A stretch of DNA of 64,000 nucleotides from an uncultured Christensenella sp. (GTDB taxonomy: Bacteria; Bacillota; Clostridia; Christensenellales; Borkfalkiaceae): contig CAJUGI010000003.1 of the NCBI GenBank assembly GCA_910586065.1, positions 72,478 through 136,477 of the forward strand, in the 5' to 3' direction. Under the pieces are notes generated by a model. It was given only the letters and a program-made list of their open reading frames with translations. It was not told the DNA's origin and made no database searches. The stretch's first letter is position 1. Every line of letters begins with the position of its first letter. The position numbers and the translations under genes were made by a program. This document shows, in pieces, positions 51,457 to 60,751 of the stretch.

Positions 51457-52848
51457 CTATTTGTTTTCCTCAGTATCTAATTGTTTTATTTCTGTTTGGT
51501 CGTAATTAAATGCACCTTCGGGATACTCATAGATTGAGCCTGTTATTTGGTAAACACGACCGCAATTCGGACATTCAGTTTCACATAATATGTCGTGCTG
51601 AGTTTCAACACCCATATCACGTTCATCGATTGGCATCGATGTTTCCACGAATTCCATCACATCAACAATTATCTTATGACCGCATTCGCATTTTATTGTT
51701 TTTTTATAAGAGTAAAAACCGTCAGTATCAATGAATCTGCGATTGAGCAAGGTTTCCTCGTCCAAGACAAGCTTTCTCGGTAGTTTTGCGTCAGTCTTTA
51801 TCCACTCCGAAATCTGCCCATCCTTCACCTTAAATGTCACAGTTACAGGGAATTTGATTTCATGCATCTCACGAGCAAGCCCCACAGCTCTATAGAAGTA
51901 TTCCCTCTCCTCATAATCCCAAGTAGAGTTGTCCTCATCAAAAAATGAACACTCAACCTCTATATTAGCTCGAACAGCTATAGTCATGATAGCCTCAGTT
52001 TCCCCGGCATAATCCACATTATGGATTTTTGACGAAATCCCAATGTTCAAGATGTCAAAATCATCATACTCTATTCCTGTCTCAATCCCATCTCTATCGT
52101 AGCTATTCCCTCTAACGTTCACAGGCTTAACCATCAGCATATTCTCAATGCGATTGTTAAACTTCACCACATCAGAATTAAAGTATTTAATAGCCTTTGC
52201 GCTTACTTTCTGTTCCACCGTTATTGACGAAAACAGCTCTTTCAAGTCTTTATAAAATTTGACACCACTATAATTCCAGAAGGCAGCTTGCCAATCTGGG
52301 TCACTACTTACTACGCAAAGCTCTCCGCATTCATTAGCAATTTGCTTTAAGCGTGCAATAATTATTGCATCGGGGAACTCATATTTTTTATGATCTCTTT
52401 TCTTATCCTTTCCTATCTTGCCACCCTTAAACGGAGGCACATAGTTGAAATAATCCGAAATGACACTTTCTAAATTCACCCCGTCGCTATTTACAATTTG
52501 CGCATGCGTGGATTTGAGGTAATCGTCGTATAATTTGTGCAGCCCTTTAGTTATCTTCTCTTTGTCTATGTAGCTAGGCACAGCGGACAGCTTACCAATT
52601 GAAGACACCCTCTTCCAGCTCAACGAGTCAAACTTATCGTGGAACTCTTCTACTAATGTTTCCGTTCCTTCACTCAGATGTCGCTTGCATTCTCGTACAA
52701 CTATATCACTTATAATGAGTCGCCCTATAACACCGTCTTCAATGTACTGTTTTAGAATACTCAAGTCCTGGTCATCATAGGAGTAGTTTGCGCCATCAAA
52801 GACATTCGTATCAAGAGTAACTATAAGCGGTTTAATTTTATCTGCCAT
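51457..52848 (-). CDS. PIN-domain protein (DUF4935-like) with C-terminal zinc ribbon
   Basis: A 463-residue protein. N-terminal PIN nuclease-like domain: LIVTLDTNVFDG (Asp13), ISDIVVRECKRH (Glu), EFPDAIIIARL and VSSDPDW (Asp) give the usual acidic set of the DUF4935/PIN_4 group. A middle region is of unknown fold. The C-terminus has CECGHKIIVDV and CETECPNCGRVY, two Cys pairs of a zinc ribbon. It is likely a metal-dependent RNase, possibly for defence or RNA turnover. The ATG at 52848 has AGAGGATG. It lies upstream of the metallophosphatase gene. Confidence 0.75.
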   Translation of the reverse strand: MADKIKPLIVTLDTNVFDGANYSYDDQDLSILKQYIEDGVIGRLIISDIVVRECKRHLSEGTETLVEEFHDKFDSLSWKRVSSIGKLSAVPSYIDKEKITKGLHKLYDDYLKSTHAQIVNSDGVNLESVISDYFNYVPPFKGGKIGKDKKRDHKKYEFPDAIIIARLKQIANECGELCVVSSDPDWQAAFWNYSGVKFYKDLKELFSSITVEQKVSAKAIKYFNSDVVKFNNRIENMLMVKPVNVRGNSYDRDGIETGIEYDDFDILNIGISSKIHNVDYAGETEAIMTIAVRANIEVECSFFDEDNSTWDYEEREYFYRAVGLAREMHEIKFPVTVTFKVKDGQISEWIKTDAKLPRKLVLDEETLLNRRFIDTDGFYSYKKTIKCECGHKIIVDVMEFVETSMPIDERDMGVETQHDILCETECPNCGRVYQITGSIYEYPEGAFNYDQTEIKQLDTEENK

Positions 52849-53024
52849 ATCCGCATCCTCTACCAACAGTTATATGCGCTATTATAACAGATTTCCAATA
52901 AAAAGGCAATCGTTGACACGGCTCGCTTTTTGCTTGTTTAGTTTTGCCCTTGCCCACACACTCGACTTTTCCCATGAAGTGGCACACGGGCGCAATTAGG
53001 GGCGTACAATTGCGCCCCTCAACT

Positions 53025-54293
53025 TTATCCTGCTTTTAGTGTCAGCAACGGCATATCAAGCCACGTTGCTTTCTCTATTATCTGCTTGATTTCATCTTCC
53101 GTAAAAACCTCATCTGACAGATTGATGAATGATATCACATCGCCCTTGGGGAATCCGCCATACCAATATTGTGATGGTGTATCAGAAATCGGAACTATTC
53201 CAACGTCATCAAGTCCCATAAGCGCATTCGCAATTTTCTGATACCCGTATATGCGTACTGGATACTCATTCATAATTAGCGCATTATACATTCTTACCAC
53301 CTCGGCAGTTCTGCAATGCAACCCACCAGATAGTGATAAATAATACCCCTGCTCATCTTTTTGAACACTCAGATGAATTCTCGTATGTGTGCTACCCTTG
53401 GAAATCTCCCATTGATGACTTGGATTCTGTATTTTCCATTTATCTGAATAACTAAGCTCATACCAAGTATTAAACGCATCAACGGACTCATCGTCTATAG
53501 TACTCAATCCGCCGTCACGATTATCGGCAAATCTCATATACTGCTCTTTTGCTGTTTTTCCCTCTGTGCCTTCGAACATTACCGCCTTATAGCAAACTGC
53601 GCAAGCATTATAATACTTTTGCGCTGTCATATCCTTAATGCGTCCAACTTTGTCGGCTACTATATTATACCGCTCTCCACTCTCTACAAAATAATCAATT
53701 TCGCTCGGCTCTAAATCTCTGGCGCTTAAACTGACAGGCCTATGACAAATGTTCCACAACATATCTCTACTTATAATACCCATTCTATATTCCGCCGGGA
53801 TACTATTCTTTATATACTCGTAGTATGTTCCTTTTTCTACACGGGCAGTTATACCGTCAACCTCATCAATTAAAAATTGCAATAAATCAGCATAATCTCT
53901 TTCCATCATCGATTTTATATTCGGGTCAACATTCAGGACAATGGAATTATTTATTACAATAACGGCATAGCCATTGTCAGCGGCGACCGTTATCTCATAC
54001 CAATACTCTTCCTTGGGAAACCATTCTTGCCAAGCCTTTTCAAATTCCTCGTCGGTTTCGTACTCATCTCTTTCATGCAAATCCGCATAGTCAAAGTCTT
54101 CAATTTCTCCCTTCGGAACGGCCACCCAAAATCTCCACCTTTGGGTTTCGTCCTTCCATTGAAATTTTGACAGTTTTTCAAGCAGCGTATTGAGCAATAG
54201 AGCCGACTCATTGTTCAACGTACATTTTTGCCCTATACTTAAATTGTTATATTCCAAAGCTACCATTTTGGGAGCCGTGATTTTCTTCTTCAT
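53025..54293 (-). CDS. Unassigned island protein
   Basis: A 422-residue soluble acidic protein with a strong ribosome site (GGAGAG). It is Trp/Tyr-rich at the start (WRFWVAVPKGEIEDFDYADLHERDEYETDEEF) and contains ICHRPVSLSARDLEPSEIDYFVESGERY and a Cys pair ACAVCYKAV. No catalytic motif or membrane segment is seen. It follows the recombinase-companion genes by about 60 bases and may be cotranscribed with them. Confidence 0.65.
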   Translation of the reverse strand: MKKKITAPKMVALEYNNLSIGQKCTLNNESALLLNTLLEKLSKFQWKDETQRWRFWVAVPKGEIEDFDYADLHERDEYETDEEFEKAWQEWFPKEEYWYEITVAADNGYAVIVINNSIVLNVDPNIKSMMERDYADLLQFLIDEVDGITARVEKGTYYEYIKNSIPAEYRMGIISRDMLWNICHRPVSLSARDLEPSEIDYFVESGERYNIVADKVGRIKDMTAQKYYNACAVCYKAVMFEGTEGKTAKEQYMRFADNRDGGLSTIDDESVDAFNTWYELSYSDKWKIQNPSHQWEISKGSTHTRIHLSVQKDEQGYYLSLSGGLHCRTAEVVRMYNALIMNEYPVRIYGYQKIANALMGLDDVGIVPISDTPSQYWYGGFPKGDVISFINLSDEVFTEDEIKQIIEKATWLDMPLLTLKAG

Positions 54294-54353
54294 TTATCTC
54301 TCCTGTAAACCAACATGAGCTGTTGCTAAACATGCAACAGCCCTATTCAATAG

Positions 54354-54716
54354 TTATATTCCGTCGTTAGGTATTTCTTGCGCTTTCGTTAAATCGTACA
54401 ACACGACACCTTGCCGCAACAGAACTTTGCCGGGGACACGATATGACTTGCCGTTCCCCCAGCCGAGCTGTTGCGATAGCCCTTGCACGAGTGGCTTGCT
54501 ATATACTTCCATCTTTCCTTCTTCATCATCCAATTTTGCGGACACGCGAAACGATGTCAATGTTATACGCTCGAATGGTTCTAATAAAAGCGACGTCGCA
54601 TCTTCGTTTATACGAAAACGAATAAACCTCGGCATTCCTATTGCTCTGACGGATGCCTTAAAGATGCGAATGCAGCCTGATTTACTATAAAATGAAATGT
54701 AGGTCGAATCCGCCAT
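54354..54716 (-). CDS. Recombinase-companion protein 3
   Basis: A 120-residue protein. It is the most divergent of four related domains in this locus: the SGCIRIFKASVRAIGMPRFIRFRIN start, LEPFERITL middle and ending SYRVPGKVLLRQGVVLYDLTKAQEI, aligned with the recombinase C-terminus (YRILGTWIEKGPDCIMTFNLTKAMPI). Its start follows the stop of companion 2 directly, so translation is coupled. Confidence 0.65.
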   Translation of the reverse strand: MADSTYISFYSKSGCIRIFKASVRAIGMPRFIRFRINEDATSLLLEPFERITLTSFRVSAKLDDEEGKMEVYSKPLVQGLSQQLGWGNGKSYRVPGKVLLRQGVVLYDLTKAQEIPNDGI

Positions 54717-55148
54717 TTACTTCACCGCTTTGTCACCTTTCCACTTTTCAGCTTGAGAAAAATCGAATAATACCATCACCTTTTTATCAGACTGCACCAT
54801 TCTCCCAATCGTTCTATATCTATATGTGTCATCCAACCCCCAATCATCAAAGAGCTTACGGGCAAAAGTGGTACAACTAATTTTGCAATACTTCGTCACA
54901 TTTTTGCCCTTCCGCCAAACAATTGCATTTCCATTAGACGACTGTATGGGCGATATGAGAATTTGTTTCTTGTCCTTATTCAGCATTATGGAGATTGCCT
55001 CGCAGTTATTAAGCTGTGTATATGCTGCTTGGCTAAAAGATACAGAGTCACACCATATGGTCATCTGCGGCGCATTCATTGTGCTGAAATATTGGCTGTT
55101 TACTACTTGGAATCCCTCCAAGTCAATTTCTGTCATTAAGTTATCCAT
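54717..55148 (-). CDS. Recombinase-companion protein 2
   Basis: A 143-residue protein, related to the recombinase's C-terminal domain: IDLEGFQVVNSQYFS, MTIWCDSVSFSQAAY, VWRKGKNVTKYCKI, TFARKLFDDWGLDDTYRYRTIGRMVQSDKKVMVLFDFSQAEKW. It starts as TAATG on the stop of companion 1, so the genes are coupled. The domain has no name I recognise. Its position suggests a role in recombination or its regulation. Confidence 0.7.
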   Translation of the reverse strand: MDNLMTEIDLEGFQVVNSQYFSTMNAPQMTIWCDSVSFSQAAYTQLNNCEAISIMLNKDKKQILISPIQSSNGNAIVWRKGKNVTKYCKISCTTFARKLFDDWGLDDTYRYRTIGRMVQSDKKVMVLFDFSQAEKWKGDKAVK

Positions 55149-55747
55149 TATTTTATTTCTCCTACACTATTTGTTGAGACATACCCCTCTGCCAAGTCAA
55201 TCTTGTATTGTTCTTCGTGCTGTTCCACGGGAACGCCGAAGCAATCTCTCCAATCTGCTGGCAGGTACGACCTTTTCCTTTTAGTTCCCATTCCTACAAA
55301 TAATTCAAAGTCTGTCAGCTTGAACAGATACAGAGCCTCGTTATTGCAAACGGCAGGCTTACCCAGCATCTTGTATCTATATTGCTTATCCCAGCTCATC
55401 AGCTCGAATAACTTTGCGGCAAATATCTGGCATATCATATCCCTGGTTTTGATTTCCCTTTCGCCGCCGCCGCTTGCCCATCTTAACGAATCGGGAGCAT
55501 CGGCATTACATGGACGAACAATAAGCCGCTTTTCATCGGGATGAATTAAGAGCTGAATATGCGTCACGCCGGGGAAACGACGAAGACAAGCCATATTGAA
55601 CTTTATCTTGTTATCCCATACCGTAATAGCTGGCTCTCTCGTATGCGCAAACAGTTCCGCCTTCGCAACTTGAAACCCTGCGAGATTAACCGTTTCGGTT
55701 TCTTCGCCTTCTATCAATTCTTGAACATACTCATCTTTTTTACTCAT
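55148..55747 (-). CDS. Recombinase-companion protein 1
   Basis: A 199-residue protein. Domain residues: VNLAGFQVAKAELFA, ITVWDNKIKFNMACLRRF, IQLLIHPDEKRLIVRPC, SLRWASGG, FAAKLFELMSWDKQYRYKMLG, LYLFKLTDFELF. These align closely with the recombinase tail (DLSGYQVVRGQF, IMFNTACGKKL, IQLLLHPTERKMAIRPC, FNYRILG, MTFNLTKAMPI). An extra C-terminal segment RSYLPADWRDCFG mirrors AVCPEEWEESFG in the recombinase. The start overlaps the recombinase stop; ATG 55747 is preferred over the GTG at 55753. Confidence 0.72.
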   Translation of the reverse strand: MSKKDEYVQELIEGEETETVNLAGFQVAKAELFAHTREPAITVWDNKIKFNMACLRRFPGVTHIQLLIHPDEKRLIVRPCNADAPDSLRWASGGGEREIKTRDMICQIFAAKLFELMSWDKQYRYKMLGKPAVCNNEALYLFKLTDFELFVGMGTKRKRSYLPADWRDCFGVPVEQHEEQYKIDLAEGYVSTNSVGEIK

Positions 55748-57575
55748 CAGCACCCGTTACTCCCATTTTTATTTTTGCCGCACTTTCTAACACCTCCGCA
55801 TGCGACAACAGCGATAACTGCTGCTGTCCCTCTACGTCCCTGCATTTTATTCCGCTCCGTAAGTTCGGAACAGATTTCAAATAATACAATTCGTTGTCCA
55901 TACTGAATTCATAGAACTCATCGCCAAACGATTCTTCCCATTCTTCGGGGCATACCGCCATTCGCCGCTTCCGAATTGATTCCTGTTCTTCTTCATTTAC
56001 TATTTCGACTATCGGCATCGCCTTCGTAAGGTTGAAAGTCATTATGCAGTCGGGACCTTTCTCTATCCACGTTCCCAAAATCCTATAATTGAAGTTGGGG
56101 TTCCAGTCCATTATCTGCATAAGCGCTTTAATGAAAAACGGACACGAAAGCGTCTTTATTAATATCGGCTGCCCCGTCTTTTGCTTACGCCAAGATATAC
56201 TGAATGCATCATCCCTTTCGCACGGGCGTATTGCCATTTTTCTTTCGGTCGGATGCAGTAATAATTGGATATAAGAATAATCCTGCAACTTCTTCCCGCA
56301 AGCCGTGTTAAACATTATTTTTTCATTTGAAATCGTCATACACGGCAATTCAGAACGTGCGGTTAAGAACTGCCCTCGGACCACTTGGTATCCCGACAAG
56401 TCAAAAGCACTAAACGCTGACCTTCGTATCCTTCTTTCTGTTTTGCGCCCATCGACGCTATCCGAAGCGTTGTAATATTCGTTGGGATCGTCGTTTGCCC
56501 AATGATGATTGATAGGCACATATCCTTGAAATACCCCGTCATCAATGACTTGCATAATATGCAACCCGCCACGCATGCCGTGTCGCCTATTGTATATCAG
56601 CGACTGTGCCGCCTCGAACACTTCGACAGAGATTATCGCAGGGTGATGGTCTGAATAATAATATTGGTCACGGTTTTGACGGTTCTTTTTCTTTTTATGC
56701 TCAAAAATGTCCGCCGTGAAAGTTTTCCACGTCAGCACACTTCCGCAATAGCGCTCGTTCCTTATGATATACGCAAGCGAGCCAGCACTCCAATTCGTAT
56801 TGCCGAGCTTGGTTTTTACGTTCATTTCCGTTAAAAGCTCAGCTATGCGTTCCAATGTAAAACCAGATAAAAAAGCATCGAAGATAAAGCGAACAACCAC
56901 CGCTTCCGATTCTTCAATCTCTAATATTCCATACTTGATATATCGTCCCGAAACATCTCTCGGCCGCCTATATCCGTATAATTCGGGCGTTAGGAGTTTA
57001 TTGTGCTTGAACCGCTCGTTCAGCGACCAGTTCATACTCTCGCTTTTCTTTTCCGACTCCGCTTGCGCTATACTTGCAAAGAGCGTGAGTTTCAATTCGG
57101 ATTCTTCAGACAACGTATAAATCGAGTCTGTTTCAAATAAAATTCCGACAGGCGGATTTAAGTTTTTAAGCTCACGCGCAAGGGCTATACAGTCGACGAC
57201 GTTCCTCGCAAATCTTGACACACTCTTTGTCACGATGAGGTCATATTCTCCCCGGCGGCAAGCTGCTATCATCTCATTAAAACTATCCCTGTGCTTTAAC
57301 GACGTACCCGAAATTCCCTCATCGGCATAGACACGTTTTAAGTCCCAATTCTTATGTGAACTTGCAAGGTGGGAATAATGTTCCTGCTGTAAGACAAATG
57401 ACGACAGCTGTTCGTCGTTACCTGTTGATACTCGGCAATAAGCGCATACCTTAAGAGGACGGCCGTCTTCGTTGATGTTGATTTTCTTTGTAGCAGGAAT
57501 CATCTTGGTCGGCGCATCATTATCGCTGATTTTATATGCTTGTCTTATCTGTTCACGGCTATCGTTTACTGACAT
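55740..57575 (-). CDS. Large serine recombinase with a novel C-terminal domain
   Basis: A 611-residue recombinase. N-terminal resolvase domain with the catalytic Ser50 in CAYCRVST and SRFARN Arg; then ELYGYRRPRDVSGRYIKYG and SAGSLAYIIRNERYCG of the recombinase (Pfam Recombinase) domain to about residue 345. The usual zinc beta-ribbon (C-x2-C...C) and long coiled coil are absent. Instead residues about 390-560 carry the domain found in companions 1-3. A strong GGAGG precedes the start. The AAA ATPase gene lies directly upstream, so these genes form one block. Confidence 0.88.
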   Translation of the reverse strand: MSVNDSREQIRQAYKISDNDAPTKMIPATKKININEDGRPLKVCAYCRVSTGNDEQLSSFVLQQEHYSHLASSHKNWDLKRVYADEGISGTSLKHRDSFNEMIAACRRGEYDLIVTKSVSRFARNVVDCIALARELKNLNPPVGILFETDSIYTLSEESELKLTLFASIAQAESEKKSESMNWSLNERFKHNKLLTPELYGYRRPRDVSGRYIKYGILEIEESEAVVVRFIFDAFLSGFTLERIAELLTEMNVKTKLGNTNWSAGSLAYIIRNERYCGSVLTWKTFTADIFEHKKKKNRQNRDQYYYSDHHPAIISVEVFEAAQSLIYNRRHGMRGGLHIMQVIDDGVFQGYVPINHHWANDDPNEYYNASDSVDGRKTERRIRRSAFSAFDLSGYQVVRGQFLTARSELPCMTISNEKIMFNTACGKKLQDYSYIQLLLHPTERKMAIRPCERDDAFSISWRKQKTGQPILIKTLSCPFFIKALMQIMDWNPNFNYRILGTWIEKGPDCIMTFNLTKAMPIVEIVNEEEQESIRKRRMAVCPEEWEESFGDEFYEFSMDNELYYLKSVPNLRSGIKCRDVEGQQQLSLLSHAEVLESAAKIKMGVTGADE

Positions 57576-57589
57576 TTATGCCTCCGTTT

Positions 57590-58582
57590 TCAATCTTCGT
57601 CTTCCTCATCGCTGTCTTCACCCAGCACCCAATACCAGCCGTCCTTTCTCTTTACCGAATCAATATTAAGCCTTGCCTTAGCCTCGTTTACCGTGCGCTT
57701 TGCTATGCCTTGGTCTTCACATTGTCTAAGGACTTCATTCGCAGAACATTCTCCGTTTTTCATACAATCCTTTATAATAGCAACTGCACGGTCTAACTTA
57801 CTATTTGATTCTTCATAGGATTCATCCAACACCTGCTCTGCTGTTAGCTTGCTTTTCCTTAGCCACGAAATTGATGACTTACCGTCAACCGAAAAAAGTA
57901 TTGAATCACCTATCGGTGCAAGGTTGCTTTTGACGTGGGCAAGTATTCTCATCTCGGGTTGGTTTTTCAGCCTTGACACCAGCAACACACTCCGAGCTGC
58001 GGCGGCAATATCTATTGAACCGAGTCCACGATACAAGCCTTTCCCATTTCCTTTCGTCATGTGTCCTATCATTATGATTGCGCACTTTTTCTGCTGAGCC
58101 ATTCGTGCAAGCCGATTCATAATCGGACGAATTGCCCCGGCTCTGTTCATATCGGTATTTGCGCCCCAATAAGCCTGCACAGGATCGAGTATCAAGACCC
58201 TTGCACCTGTTCTGTCAAGTACCTCTTCCAACCGCTCATCGCCGAGTTCCAATGTCGCATCACTTTCTTCAATATAAGCGACATTGCCCAAGTCCGCATC
58301 ACATGCCATTAAGCGAGGCACAATGGTGTCTTCTTTTCCGTCCTCACTATTCTGATAAACGACCGCCGTTGGTGCGGTCTTTTCTCTTTCCAGCGGCAGT
58401 GGTTCTCCTTTTGAAAGGATTGATGCCAAGTTAATAGCAACAGTGGACTTACCCTCTCCAGGGTCGCCTTGTATGATGGTTATCTTACCGTAGGGAATAT
58501 ACGGATACCATAACCACTCGACTTTTTTCGCCTTGACTTCCCTGTAATATTTAACTGAATACGGTTGCTTTTCGCCGCTCAT
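57590..58582 (-). CDS. AAA_25/RepA-like ATPase
   Basis: A 330-residue RecA-fold ATPase. Walker A GDPGEGKST at residues 39-47, VVYQNSEDG, Walker B VLILDPVQAYWG near residue 130, and IIMIGHMTKGNGKGLYRGLGSIDIAAAARSVLLV as in RepA/DnaB-type helicase loaders. The C-terminus (KDCMKNGECSANEVLRQCEDQGIAKRTVNEA) is a winged-helix-like domain. It is found on mobile elements, where it acts on DNA replication. It is 14 bases upstream of the recombinase gene. Confidence 0.85.
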   Translation of the reverse strand: MSGEKQPYSVKYYREVKAKKVEWLWYPYIPYGKITIIQGDPGEGKSTVAINLASILSKGEPLPLEREKTAPTAVVYQNSEDGKEDTIVPRLMACDADLGNVAYIEESDATLELGDERLEEVLDRTGARVLILDPVQAYWGANTDMNRAGAIRPIMNRLARMAQQKKCAIIMIGHMTKGNGKGLYRGLGSIDIAAAARSVLLVSRLKNQPEMRILAHVKSNLAPIGDSILFSVDGKSSISWLRKSKLTAEQVLDESYEESNSKLDRAVAIIKDCMKNGECSANEVLRQCEDQGIAKRTVNEAKARLNIDSVKRKDGWYWVLGEDSDEEDED

Positions 58583-58807
58583 ACGACCTCCACTTTTCAG
58601 CCTCTATATATTTTAACATTTATCGAATTTTACCCGTGAATACATTTGTCAAAAAATCGCCCGTATTCTTGCCAATTTTCTGACATTTGTATAATTTTTT
58701 TATAAAAAACACCTTTAAAACGGTTGGCGAATAACTTTTTTTTGTCTACATATTCTTTATAGCCACTCTCCCGTTGTGGCAGTTTATTAAAGAAGGAGGT
58801 GTTACAT

Positions 58808-59134
58808 ATGGATAGCAACGCAAATTTTTGGACGTCTGCTCAGTTCTTTCAGCGGCTTGATGCCATACTTGAACAGAAAGGCATTTCGTTTAATCATCTG
58901 AGTTTTATGGCTGAAACAAGCATTTCTTCCCTCTATCAAGCACGTAGGCGGAAGACTATGCCGAGTTTCCAAACACTGTGTTGCCTCTGCGATGCCCTCG
59001 GCATTCAGCTGTGGGAATTCTTTGACACGGACGCAGAGCGCACGGCGGAAATGGGACAAGTCGTTTCGCAGATGAAAAGTCTTTCGGCGGACAGTCAGAA
59101 TGTGTTGGTAGCATTGGTAAAGCAAATGAAATAG
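58808..59134 (+). CDS. XRE-type regulator
   Basis: A 108-residue protein with an HTH: RLDAILEQKGISFNHLSFMAETSISSLYQARRRKTMPSFQTLCCLCDALGIQLWEFF. It is followed by a helical C-terminus (VVSQMKSLSADSQNVLVALVKQMK). The ATG at 58808 is preferred (AAGGAGG), over the GTG at 58799. It is the only plus-strand gene of the island and is divergent from the ATPase-recombinase block. A promoter TTGCCA-15-TATAAT is seen at 58669-58695, so it probably controls the switch between the two directions. Confidence 0.85.
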   Translation: MDSNANFWTSAQFFQRLDAILEQKGISFNHLSFMAETSISSLYQARRRKTMPSFQTLCCLCDALGIQLWEFFDTDAERTAEMGQVVSQMKSLSADSQNVLVALVKQMK

Positions 59135-59157
59135 TGGAAAGCATTCCTACCGTATTC

Positions 59158-59293
59158 TTGCAACCTTGCGGACGTAATCAATTAAAATAGCCGTTCATTA
59201 CCTAATTTAGGGTAGAAACAGCCATTTTACAGCGCTTTAAGATTGCAACGATTTCTGAATTTTCGCATTCTAAAATATGTTGATTGCAACCTT
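59158..59293. repeat. TTGCAACCTT direct repeats
   Basis: TTGCAACCTT at 59158-59167 and at 59284-59293, in the gap between the XRE gene and the large effector-like gene, plus a partial GATTGCAACGATT near 59241. The same word forms the inverted repeats at 49138 and 51410. Confidence 0.6.
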
Positions 59294-59303
59294 AATAAAC
59301 GAG

Positions 59304-59337
59304 AAAAAAGGTCACCACCCATTATTGAGTGATGACC
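59304..59337 (-). terminator. Terminator of the three-gene module
   Basis: A 9-bp stem with a G-U pair (59310-59318 with 59329-59337), then TTTTTT on the minus strand. It lies at the end of the large gene at 59343. Confidence 0.8.
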
Positions 59338-59342
59338 CTTTT

Positions 59343-60731
59343 TTACTTATATATCGATAGCTTTTTTACAATATCCGATGCAAGGTTTTTTCCGCTGCGT
59401 GCATCGCTCGGCGTCTTCGATATAGGAAACCAATATCGTTCATCGCCTTTAAACACGATCTTGTAATGGTTCTTCTCGCTTACAACCTCGAACCCAAGCT
59501 CTTTCAACTCTGCGAATTCCTTAGTCCCTATGCCCTCGCCCTTTGCGAATATCTGCTTTATCCGTTCAAAGATATCTCTACCGTAACCCTTTATTGGATT
59601 AGCCTCTATTATTGCCGACAGCAATTCATGCGCTCTCGTATCGCTCGCATAATTCTGTAAGGCATTTGTGAGTATTGTCATTATTAAGTCGTATTGTTCA
59701 TAATCATAAAACTCTTTTTTATCAATTACGTTCAGCAACCCGTCGCCACCGCCGTTCCGCTGACCCAGCTCTAACATCTCAATCCGTGCTTGCTGTGTTT
59801 GAATTTTCTGCTGCGCTTTTTTCAATCGCTCTTCAAGAGACTCATTCTCGGCATCAAATTCATCTAACAGCTCACTTTTAACCTTTACTTCGTCCGTCAT
59901 CCGCTCAACGTGTAGCTCTTTCCACGTTGGTGCTTCCGCATCTACTTGCGCTGTCACGTACTGAGCGACTTCGTTTAGTATCATTTTATCCAACGCACCC
60001 CAGCCGAGCGCACTCCTGGGCGTTAGATTCTTTGACTTTCCTCTGCCTTGGTAGTATATCGCCACATGTCCGTTGTATGGGTTACTTCCGTTGGTCTTTT
60101 CTTTTAGGCTTCGAGCATATCCGTCTTCACTCTCCGCCACGATATACGCCATTCCAGCAAGCCGTCGAGATAGGCTATCAATGTCTATTTCGTAGCCCGC
60201 ACTATCGAATATCTTGGTTGCGAATACCAGCGGCATTGGTAGATTGTATTTGCCGTTTGCCGCATCCGCAAGGATACCTTTCATTTCTTCGGTCGTATAT
60301 ACTGGCTGACTTGTAATAGGTATTGCTGTCGGCGCTATGTATTTACTATTGACAAACGCTCGAATGATATCTGTTCTAATAATCGGTACTTTTTCAAACC
60401 GCGTCGTATCGCCGTTACATTCAACGTGAATATACAGCGTTCTTTCCTCATCCATTGCTTTGAGAATAATCTCGGTTATCCATAGCTGCTCATAATAGGT
60501 TTGCTCAAATTTGAATAAGGTGAATACTCCTTTATCGTTCTCGGTTTTGAACGTGTCGATTTGGCAGTAGCCATCCTTCAGATGAACCGCACTTTTATCG
60601 ACGGTGTTCTCAAATTCCGTTCCAATCGCCTTGCATGGCTCGTTCCCCTTCAGCCACCGTATTATGACCGAGTTCATTTCTTCTTCGCCGAACTCCTTTA
60701 TCAGTTCGAGCTTGGTTGATAATACTTTCAT
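59343..60731 (-). CDS. Large protein with coiled coil and HicA-like C-terminus
   Basis: A 462-residue soluble protein. The first part is of unknown fold, including RRLAGMAYIVAESEDGYARSL and NGHVAIYYQGRGKSKNLTPRSALGWGALDK. A coiled coil follows (about 300-335: DEFDAENESLEERLKKAQQKIQTQ). The C-terminal 90 residues (FAELKELGFEVVSEKNHYKIVFKGDERYWFPISKTPSDARSGKNLASDIVKKL) resemble a HicA/dsRBD-like fold. That domain call is by eye. It is the third gene of the block with a nucleotidyltransferase and a membrane protein, starting 20 bases after the former. Confidence 0.6.
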   Translation of the reverse strand: MKVLSTKLELIKEFGEEEMNSVIIRWLKGNEPCKAIGTEFENTVDKSAVHLKDGYCQIDTFKTENDKGVFTLFKFEQTYYEQLWITEIILKAMDEERTLYIHVECNGDTTRFEKVPIIRTDIIRAFVNSKYIAPTAIPITSQPVYTTEEMKGILADAANGKYNLPMPLVFATKIFDSAGYEIDIDSLSRRLAGMAYIVAESEDGYARSLKEKTNGSNPYNGHVAIYYQGRGKSKNLTPRSALGWGALDKMILNEVAQYVTAQVDAEAPTWKELHVERMTDEVKVKSELLDEFDAENESLEERLKKAQQKIQTQQARIEMLELGQRNGGGDGLLNVIDKKEFYDYEQYDLIMTILTNALQNYASDTRAHELLSAIIEANPIKGYGRDIFERIKQIFAKGEGIGTKEFAELKELGFEVVSEKNHYKIVFKGDERYWFPISKTPSDARSGKNLASDIVKKLSIYK

Positions 60732-60751
60732 TTTAAGTTCTTCCCAAGGAA

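Noticed and set aside
58630..58818. Minus-strand ORF of 62 codons in the divergent region
   Set aside because: It overlaps the start of the XRE gene and its promoter and has no plausible protein features.
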